Shown here: one piece after another, positions 50,423 through 56,679 of the stretch
Numbering within the stretch: the first letter of the stretch is position 1
How the letters are laid out: every line of letters begins with the position of its first letter
Assembly (NCBI RefSeq): GCF_049651025.1
Contig: NZ_JBASBH010000058.1
Location: 1-56,679, forward strand
Length of the DNA: 56,679 bases
Direction of reading: 5' to 3'
Source: Parvibaculum sp049651025
Lineage (GTDB): Bacteria > Pseudomonadota > Alphaproteobacteria > Parvibaculales > Parvibaculaceae
Made by a program: the position numbers and the translations under genes
The notes under the pieces: model-generated
Told to the model about the DNA's origin: nothing
Database searches by the model: none
Seen by the model: the letters and a program-made list of their open reading frames with translations, nothing else

Positions 50423-51640
50423 TTGGGGCGCAGGAGTTTTTCGATCGGGCAGATGGCCGCGCTGATGGCTGCCACGGCGCTTGTTGCGCCGGGCGTGGCG
50501 AGCGCTTCGGATCTGGGCCTGCGCGGTTCGATAGAACCTGAGTTCCGCGTTTTTACGCAATCGCCGAGCAACCAGCGCCAGACCAACAGCGATCTCTCCA
50601 TCGCGGGCGAACTCACCGCAAAATATATATGGGGCGACGGTCAGTCTCTCGTCGCAACGCCTTTCGCGCGCCTCGACCAGCGCGACCATCGTCGCACCCA
50701 CTGGGACTTGCGCGAAGCGCGCTATGCCTATGCAACCGGCAATTGGGAAATCCGCGCCGGTATCGACAAGGTGTTCTGGGGCGTGACGGAAGCGGTGCAT
50801 CTCATCGATATCGTCAATCAAGTCGATATCATCGAAGACCCGGTGAAACAGGAAACCCGCCTCGGCCAGCCCATGCTGCGCATCCGGACGACGCAAAGCT
50901 TCGGCACCTTCGACGCGTTCCTGCTGCCCTATTTCCGCGAGCGTAACTTCCCCGGCGCGGACGGCCGCCCGGCAACCGATATCCCGGTCGACACGGATCT
51001 CGCGCGTTACGAAAGCTCGCGCAAGCAGCGCCATATAGACGGCGCCTTCCGTTATTCGAATAATTTCGGCGATATCGACCTCGGCCTTTCCTATTTCCAG
51101 GGCACGGGGCGCGATCCGATCCTGCAACCGGCGCTGAGCAAGGACGGCGACCTCGTACTCTCGCCCTTCTACGCACAGATCAAGCAAGGCTCGATCGACG
51201 TGCAGGCGACGAAGGGCGCGTGGCTCTACAAATTCGAAGGCTATTGGCGGCGCGAACTCGGCCGCGAATATGGCGCGGCGACGGGCGGCATCGAATACAC
51301 ATTTTATGGCATCGCCGGTACGCAGGGCGATCTTGGCGTCGTCGCGGAATATGCGCTGGACAGCCGCGGCCTCGTCGCGCGGGCGCCATATGAGAATGAC
51401 GGCTTCCTCGCTTTGCGCTGGACGGCCAATGACGAAGCCTCGACCAGCCTGCTCGGCGGCGCGGTGATCGACGCGGAGACGGGCGCGCTCGGCTTCCGCT
51501 TCAAGGGCGAGCGCCGCCTCGGCAGCGATTATCGTGTTTCGGCGGAAGCCTATTTCTTCGGCAATGTTCCGCGTCAGGACCCCGTCTACAATATTGCAGA
51601 CGACAATTACCTGCAGCTCCGCATCGCGCGTTTCTTCTGA
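50423..51640 (+). CDS. Predicted outer-membrane beta-barrel protein
   Basis: A 405-residue protein. A signal peptide (RRSFSIGQMAALMAATALVA...ASA) leads into alternating amphipathic strands with many aromatic residues, ending in LQLRIARFF, the terminal Phe being typical of barrel insertion. It lies right after the LolA-like gene, so it may be the outer-membrane component of the same lipid system; it is not a TolC-type protein. The start is uncertain. TTG 50423 with AGGG upstream fits best, and TTG 50399 or ATG 50453 are alternatives. Similarity to DUF1302 is weak. Confidence 0.75.
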   Translation: MGRRSFSIGQMAALMAATALVAPGVASASDLGLRGSIEPEFRVFTQSPSNQRQTNSDLSIAGELTAKYIWGDGQSLVATPFARLDQRDHRRTHWDLREARYAYATGNWEIRAGIDKVFWGVTEAVHLIDIVNQVDIIEDPVKQETRLGQPMLRIRTTQSFGTFDAFLLPYFRERNFPGADGRPATDIPVDTDLARYESSRKQRHIDGAFRYSNNFGDIDLGLSYFQGTGRDPILQPALSKDGDLVLSPFYAQIKQGSIDVQATKGAWLYKFEGYWRRELGREYGAATGGIEYTFYGIAGTQGDLGVVAEYALDSRGLVARAPYENDGFLALRWTANDEASTSLLGGAVIDAETGALGFRFKGERRLGSDYRVSAEAYFFGNVPRQDPVYNIADDNYLQLRIARFF

Positions 51641-51643
51641 ACG

Positions 51644-54600
51644 CTATTCGGCAGGCGCAACCTGCGCCTGCGCCGCCCGGCTCGCCTGCCACGTCTTGAC
51701 CATGAGATAGACCGTCGGCACGACGAAGAGCGTCAGCAATGTGCCAAAGCTCATGCCGCCGACAATCACCCAGCCGATCGCCTTGCGGCTCTCGGCACCC
51801 GCGCCGGAGCTTAGCGCAAGCGGCATGGCGCCGAGCACCATCGCGCCCGTCGTCATCAGGATGGGCCGCAGCCGGAGCCCTGCCGCCTCGACAACCGCTT
51901 CCATGATGCTCCTGCCCTGAGCACGAAGCTGGTTTGAGAACTCGACGATCAGAATGCCGTGCTTGGTGATGAGGCCGACAAGTGTGATGAGACCGACCTG
52001 ACTGTAAATATTGAGCGTCGTGCCGGTGATCAGCAGCATGGCCAGCGCGCCTGCAATCGAAAGCGGGACGCTGATCATGATGATGAGCGGATCGAGAAAG
52101 CTTTCAAACTGCGCGGCGAGAACGAGATAGATGAAAAGGATCGCGAGCATGAAGGTTGCCGCAAGCGTTCCCGACGACTTGATGAATTCGCGCATCTCGC
52201 CATCGACGTCTGTCTTCACGGTGCTCGGCAGAACTTCCGCGCTGACCTTCTGCATGAATATCAGCGCCTCGCCAATCGAATAGCCGGGCGCGAGGTTTGC
52301 CGTGATGGTCGCCGAACGAAACTGGTTGAAGTGATTGAGCGAATCCGGCGCGACGGTTTCCTTCACCTCCACAAGGTTTGAAAGCTGCACCATCCGGCCA
52401 TCGCCCGCGCGCACGTAAATGCCGGAAATGTCGCTCGGCGAGCGGCGGTCTTCATCGCCGACCTGCACGATGACGTCATATTGCTTGCCGTTCTGTTCAA
52501 AGCGCGTGACCTTGCGCCCGCCAAGAAAGGTTTCGAGCGTGCGGCCAACAGTCGAAATGTCGATGCCCGCATCGATCACCTTGTCGCGATTGACCTGAAT
52601 GTCGATCTGCGGCTTGTCGAGATGAAGATCCGTGTCGGGGAAAATGAAGTTCTGATTTTCCCTCATCTTGTGCATGAAGGCGCTGACATATTCTTCCAGC
52701 TCGTCGTAAGTGCCCGATGTCTGGATGACGAACTGAACCGGCTGCGATCTCGAACTCTGGCCAAGCGACGGCGGATTGATGCCGACAGCCATGATGCCCG
52801 GAATATTCCACAGCTTGTCGCTGATCGACTGAATGATTTCCTTCTGGCTGCGCTTGCGCTCGCTCCAGGGCTCCAGACGCGAGAAGGAGATGAGATTGGT
52901 GATCTGCGGGAAACCGGCGACCACGAGATAGCCCGTCACTTCGGGCACCTGCGCAATGATCTTTTCGATCTCGCGTGTGTAGCGCAACGTGTAGTCGATC
53001 GTCGCGCCTTCGGGCGCACGGCCCGCGACGAGCAGCATGCCGCGATCTTCAATCGGTGCGAGTTCCTGATTGAGCATCTTGTAAAGCCCGACGCAGGAGA
53101 TGGCGACGCCGACCGCGACCAAAACGACGAGGCGACGGCGCGACAGGACGGTTTCAAGCGTCCGCTTGTAAGCCGCATCCAGCCAGTCGAGCTTGTCGCC
53201 GAGAAACTTGTCAACCCGCCCGGCAGACGGATTGTGCCGCAGCAGTCGCGAGCAAAGCATCGGCGTCAATGTCAGCGCCATGATGCCCGAGACGACAACG
53301 GCGGCGGCAAGCGTCAATGCGAATTCGAGAAACAGCTTGCCGGTGCGGCCTGTCGCGAATGCAATCGGCGTATAGACGGCGGCAAGCGTCAGCGTCATCG
53401 AAATGACGGCGAATGTGATTTCGCGTGACCCCTTGATGGCGGCCGCAATCGGCTCCATGCCCTCTTCGATATGGCGGAAGATGTTTTCGAGCACGACGAT
53501 GGCGTCGTCGACCACAAGACCGATCGCCAGCACCATCGACAGAAGCGTCAGCGTATTGATGCTGAAGCCCAGCGCAAACATGACGCCGAAAGTGCCGATC
53601 AGCGAAATCGGAATGGTGACGACGGGAATGAACGACGCCCGCACCGTGCGCAGGAAGAAGAAGATGACGAGCACGACGAGCACGATGGCCTCGCCGATTG
53701 TCTCGTAAACCGACTTGATGGATTCATCGATGAAGATCGACGTGTCGTAACCGACATTGGCCGTCATGCCCGCAGGCAAGGTCGGCGCAAGCCGTTCCAG
53801 CTCCGCACGAACGCCTTTCGACACCTCGAGCGGATTGGCTGTCGCCTGCTTGATGATGCCGATGGAGATCGACGGCGTGCCGTTATAAGTGGCCGCGCGG
53901 CGTTTCTCGGCAGCGTCGATTTCCACCTTGGCCACGTCGCTGAGGCGCACCTGAAAACCGCCCGCCTGCTTCACGACGATTTTGCCGAACTCTTCCGGCG
54001 TCTTCAGCGCGGTCTTTGCCAGAACGGTGAATTCGCGATCATGGCTTTCGATACGACCGGAGGGAATTTCCGCATTCTGCTGGCGGATCGCGGTCTCGAC
54101 GTCCTGCGCCGTCAGATTGTAGGCGGCGAGACGCGCACGATCGACCCAGATGCGCATCGAATAAAGACGCTCACCGAAAATCACCACCTGCGCGACGCCC
54201 GGCTGGTTCTGAAGCTGGTTCTTCACGACGCGGTCGAGATAATCCGTCATGTCGAGTTCCGACATGCGGTCGCTCAAAAAGGCGACGAACATGATCGGCT
54301 GCGCATCGGCCTCAACCTTGGCAATGATCGGCTCGTCGATTTCATCAGGCAACATGCCGCGCACGCGGCCCACGCGGTCGCGCACATCGCTCGCGGCGAC
54401 GTTAGGATCGGTCTCGAGTGTGAAGCGCGCCGTCACCTGGCTCTGCTCGGGGCGGCTGGCGGACGAAAGAATTTCGATGCCTTCGATGCCTGCAATCGAC
54501 TCTTCAAGCGGCTGCGTCACCTCGCGTTCGATGACCGACGCGCTGGCGCCCCGATAGGTCGTCGTGATCGTGACGACCGGTTCGTCAATGGCTGGATATT

Positions 54601-54706
54601 CGCGTATCGCAAGGCGCTCGTAGGAGACGATGCCGATCAGCATGAGGATAAGCGCAACGACGGTCGCAAAAACCGGGCGGCGAATGAAGAGTTCTGAAAG
54701 ATGCAT
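51644..54706 (-). CDS. RND multidrug efflux pump, inner-membrane subunit
   Basis: A 1020-residue AcrB/MexF-type transporter with twelve helices and two large periplasmic loops. The N-terminus is FIRRPVFATVVAL, and the proton-relay pair is in GLVVDDAIVVLENI. The C-terminal half repeats the fold (LVLAAQFESFLDP; GGMSFGTLLTL). It exports drugs or lipophilic toxins with the adaptor encoded just upstream. The ATG at 54706 follows GGCAGG. No outer-membrane TolC partner is in the window. It ends three bases from the convergent barrel gene. Confidence 0.95.
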   Translation of the reverse strand: MHLSELFIRRPVFATVVALILMLIGIVSYERLAIREYPAIDEPVVTITTTYRGASASVIEREVTQPLEESIAGIEGIEILSSASRPEQSQVTARFTLETDPNVAASDVRDRVGRVRGMLPDEIDEPIIAKVEADAQPIMFVAFLSDRMSELDMTDYLDRVVKNQLQNQPGVAQVVIFGERLYSMRIWVDRARLAAYNLTAQDVETAIRQQNAEIPSGRIESHDREFTVLAKTALKTPEEFGKIVVKQAGGFQVRLSDVAKVEIDAAEKRRAATYNGTPSISIGIIKQATANPLEVSKGVRAELERLAPTLPAGMTANVGYDTSIFIDESIKSVYETIGEAIVLVVLVIFFFLRTVRASFIPVVTIPISLIGTFGVMFALGFSINTLTLLSMVLAIGLVVDDAIVVLENIFRHIEEGMEPIAAAIKGSREITFAVISMTLTLAAVYTPIAFATGRTGKLFLEFALTLAAAVVVSGIMALTLTPMLCSRLLRHNPSAGRVDKFLGDKLDWLDAAYKRTLETVLSRRRLVVLVAVGVAISCVGLYKMLNQELAPIEDRGMLLVAGRAPEGATIDYTLRYTREIEKIIAQVPEVTGYLVVAGFPQITNLISFSRLEPWSERKRSQKEIIQSISDKLWNIPGIMAVGINPPSLGQSSRSQPVQFVIQTSGTYDELEEYVSAFMHKMRENQNFIFPDTDLHLDKPQIDIQVNRDKVIDAGIDISTVGRTLETFLGGRKVTRFEQNGKQYDVIVQVGDEDRRSPSDISGIYVRAGDGRMVQLSNLVEVKETVAPDSLNHFNQFRSATITANLAPGYSIGEALIFMQKVSAEVLPSTVKTDVDGEMREFIKSSGTLAATFMLAILFIYLVLAAQFESFLDPLIIMISVPLSIAGALAMLLITGTTLNIYSQVGLITLVGLITKHGILIVEFSNQLRAQGRSIMEAVVEAAGLRLRPILMTTGAMVLGAMPLALSSGAGAESRKAIGWVIVGGMSFGTLLTLFVVPTVYLMVKTWQASRAAQAQVAPAE

Positions 54707-54716
54707 GATGCCTGCC

Positions 54717-55805
54717 TCAGCTTTTCGGAGCTGGGGACGCGGCTTCGGCAATCGGAACAACGGGCTCGCCGTCGCGCACCTTGATCTGCCCCGCAGTCAC
54801 CACGATGTCTCCCGCCGCAATGCCCGAGAGAATTTCAACCTCGCCTGACAATCTCTCGCCGATCTCCACCGGGCGCAGCTCGGCGTGAGGCCCCTTCTCG
54901 CCGCCATTAATCACAACGAAGACGGCCTTGCCGCCGGTCTTCTGCGGAACGATCGCGCTTTCGGGCAGCACGATAGAGTTGCGCACCAGGGTGACGATAC
55001 TGACGCGGCCGAAAAGACCCGGCCGGAGCTTGCCCTGCTCATTGGGCAGCACGGCGCGAACGCTGATGGCGCGGCCCGCCACATCGACAACAGGGTCGAT
55101 GGCGGCGATGACGCCCTTGAAGCTCTCGCCCGGCAAGGCATCGACCGTGACGCTCACTTCCTGATCCTTGCGGATCTGCGTGAGGAAGACTTCAGAAACG
55201 CGGAAATCGATGCGCAGATTGTCGACATCGGCAAGCGTCGCAATCGGCGAACCCGCCTTCAGATATTGACCGAGGCTGACCTGCCTCAAGCCGATGATCC
55301 CCGTGAAGGGCGCCTTGATATTCGCCTTGTCGAGATCGGCCTGCGCTGCCGCGAGATCGGCCTCGGCCGAACGCCTGTCGTTCAGAGCCTCATCAAGCGC
55401 GCGCTCGGTGCCCGAGCCTTGCTTGCGCAACCGCTCGGCACGATCGAAATTCGCGCGCGTCAATGTCAGCCGCGCCTGCGTCTGCATGAGCCGCGCCTTC
55501 AGCGATCCGGAATCGAGCGAGATGATGGTGTCGCCCTTGTTGAGGCGTTGCCCATCCGTGAAGTCGATGCTGGTGACGACGCCATCGATCTCGGGGCTGA
55601 CGACGATGGACTGATCCGCATCGAGCGAACCCAGCGCCGTGAGCTTCACCTGCACATCGCGCGCGCTCGCCGCAACCGTCTCGACGGTGGATGGCGGCGG
55701 CCCGTCCTGGTGATGGCCGCCCGTCTGGCGCCAAAGGACAAGTGCGACCAGCACAACACCAACGGCAAGCCCTGCAGCGATGCGGGTTTTTTTCATATTC
55801 AGCAT
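54717..55805 (-). CDS. RND efflux periplasmic adaptor subunit
   Basis: A 362-residue membrane fusion protein. An N-terminal helix (residues ~7-25), a beta-barrel/lipoyl pair (LGSLDADQSIVVSPEIDGVV; APFTGIIGLRQVSLGQYLKAG), a coiled-coil hairpin between them (~100-150) and a membrane-proximal domain are all present. It bridges the RND pump to an outer-membrane channel coded elsewhere. Ten bases separate it from the pump gene, so they form an operon. The start at 55805 has AGG five bases upstream. Confidence 0.94.
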   Translation of the reverse strand: MLNMKKTRIAAGLAVGVVLVALVLWRQTGGHHQDGPPPSTVETVAASARDVQVKLTALGSLDADQSIVVSPEIDGVVTSIDFTDGQRLNKGDTIISLDSGSLKARLMQTQARLTLTRANFDRAERLRKQGSGTERALDEALNDRRSAEADLAAAQADLDKANIKAPFTGIIGLRQVSLGQYLKAGSPIATLADVDNLRIDFRVSEVFLTQIRKDQEVSVTVDALPGESFKGVIAAIDPVVDVAGRAISVRAVLPNEQGKLRPGLFGRVSIVTLVRNSIVLPESAIVPQKTGGKAVFVVINGGEKGPHAELRPVEIGERLSGEVEILSGIAAGDIVVTAGQIKVRDGEPVVPIAEAASPAPKS

Positions 55806-56118
55806 GTAAACCTGATGAAACGGCTCTCGCCGCGCCAACCCCTAAAACGCCACTAAACAAGCCTGCAATTGCCAGCACACGGAATACCAGAGCATGGCAT
55901 CCCACCCGATTGAAACCGTGCACGTCGCAGTTGAACCTTTATATCTTCACATAAGTCATTTCATTCGGCAGGAAAATGGCAAATTGCCAGCATTTGCCGC
56001 CGATAAAATCTTATCCGGGCCGACAGATTTCAGGCACCGAACCGGCGCAGCCTTGCACCTTATGGTGCAAATGCCAATTGACGCCTAAGCTCCCGGCAAA
56101 TCCAACAAGGCGAGATAC
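55806..56118. other. Intergenic region with one palindrome
   Basis: 313 bases between divergent adaptor and PAP2 genes. They are AT-richer than the genes, with a TTTATATC stretch. The only structured element is the palindrome at 56053-56070. A regulator gene for the pump was looked for here and not found. Confidence 0.6.
56053..56070. repeat. Palindrome upstream of the PAP2 gene
   Basis: Arms TTGCACC and GGTGCAA around TTAT, perfect over 7 bp, 49 bases before the PAP2 start. It may be an operator or a leader hairpin. Confidence 0.45.
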
Positions 56119-56679
56119 ATGCACCGCTACGGCTCCGAGGTCCTTCATTTCATCACCGGGCTCGGAGATCAGGCGGTCGTGCTGCCCTTCGTGCTGATCG
56201 TCGCCGTCACGCTCGCAGCGGCTGGCGCGCGACGCGAGGCGCTCTATTGGTGCATCGCGATCTTTGCCGCCCTGTCGACGACGCTTGCGGCAAAGCTGAT
56301 CTTCCTTCCCTGCGGCCACCTGTTTCCGCAACTGGAACTGCGCAGCCCGAGCGGACATGCGGCAGCCGCCATCGCCGCATATGGCGGCTTTGCCGTGCTA
56401 TGGGCGAAACTCGCAACAGGCCGCCTGCGCCTCGTCCTTGTCTCGGCCGCGATACTTGGCGGCCTCGGCATCGCAATGTCGCGCGTCCTGATCGGCGTCC
56501 ATACGGTGCCGGAGGTCGTGTTCGGCTGCTTCATTGGTTCGATCGCGCCGGGCATCCTGTCCCTGCTCGAACGCCGCGAGACGGTGGCCACGCCCAAACC
56601 ATCGCTACTTTTGCTGCTGGTGCCGCCCGTGCTCGTCGCGCTGCTTCACGGCACATCGCTGCCCATTGAACAGAGGATC
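56119..56679 (+). CDS. PAP2-type phosphatase, 3' end outside window
   Basis: The first 187 codons of a membrane protein with about six helices. RSPSGHAAAA and SRVLIGVHTVPEVVFG are the second and third PAP2 phosphatase motifs (catalytic His residues; Glu in place of the last Asp). Members dephosphorylate phosphatidate, undecaprenyl pyrophosphate or lipid A. The usual first motif KxxxxxxRP is replaced by a KLIFLPCGHLFP stretch. AAGGCGAG precedes the ATG. The reading frame is open at the window edge. Confidence 0.85.
   Translation, partial: MHRYGSEVLHFITGLGDQAVVLPFVLIVAVTLAAAGARREALYWCIAIFAALSTTLAAKLIFLPCGHLFPQLELRSPSGHAAAAIAAYGGFAVLWAKLATGRLRLVLVSAAILGGLGIAMSRVLIGVHTVPEVVFGCFIGSIAPGILSLLERRETVATPKPSLLLLLVPPVLVALLHGTSLPIEQRI

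Noticed and set aside
53471..54697. Plus-strand frame antisense to the RND pump
   Set aside because: Highly charged low-complexity translation; the pump is certain.
1..56679. CRISPR arrays, tRNA or rRNA genes, transposases, phage genes
   Set aside because: Looked for by eye; no regularly spaced repeats, cloverleaf-like segments or recombinase motifs were recognised. A tRNA scan would be needed to exclude a missed tRNA.

Overview
The window looks like chromosomal DNA of a GC-rich alphaproteobacterium. The signs are a complete PhyR-NepR-EcfG general stress response (GSR) locus, HWE/HisKA_2 kinases, GapR, split proton-translocating transhydrogenase genes and an aa3-oxidase subunit IV. The many acyl-CoA/lipid genes and RND pumps resemble Hyphomicrobiales such as Parvibaculum, but that placement is only a guess. 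No rRNA, tRNA, phage, transposase or CRISPR array was seen.

Layout. 1-8.4 kb (minus): a small conserved gene, pntB-pntAb-pntAa, an aa3 oxidase subunit IV, and an operon of pepF, an ABC1 kinase-like protein, a hotdog thioesterase and an alpha/beta hydrolase. 8.5-13.5 kb: an OmpA-like lipoprotein, an orphan NtrC-type regulator and a membrane GH17 protein. 13.5-26 kb, the most interesting stretch: trehalose genes otsBA, an entericidin, a UPF0391 membrane protein, ecfG preceded by a truncated Crp/Fnr gene, phyR, nepR, a HisKA_2 kinase with a decayed ATPase, a PRC-barrel protein, a phytochrome-like HWE kinase fused to a receiver, and an AI-2E-family permease. Six elements of the form GGAAC-N16/17-(C)GTT lie before otsBA, the entericidin (one mismatch), crp'-ecfG, nepR (GTTT at -10), the PRC-barrel gene and the permease, so the locus appears to be its own regulon. 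26-36 kb: exported proteins, gapR, DUF1244, N-formylglutamate amidohydrolase, glycerate kinase, pyruvate kinase, a TPR protein, a saccharopine-dehydrogenase-like reductase, a HAD phosphatase and rpmJ. 36-51.6 kb: lipid or hydrophobic-compound genes (hydrolase, MFS, acyl-CoA dehydrogenase, nitroreductase, DUF35-thiolase pair, VOC, GST, TauD) interleaved with a probable envelope lipid-transport set (DUF1329, MMPL/RND, LolA-like protein, beta-barrel). 51.6-56.7 kb: an AcrB-type RND pump with its adaptor, then a PAP2 phosphatase cut by the window edge.

How it fits together. On stress, phosphorylated PhyR should bind NepR and free EcfG, which would then raise its own operon, nepR, trehalose synthesis and envelope proteins. 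The two kinases flanking the locus are candidate inputs. One seems unable to bind ATP normally and may be a phosphatase. The other has lost the bilin-binding features of phytochromes and appears to start at an ATA codon. All functional statements come from reading translated sequence and recalled family knowledge; no database search was run.
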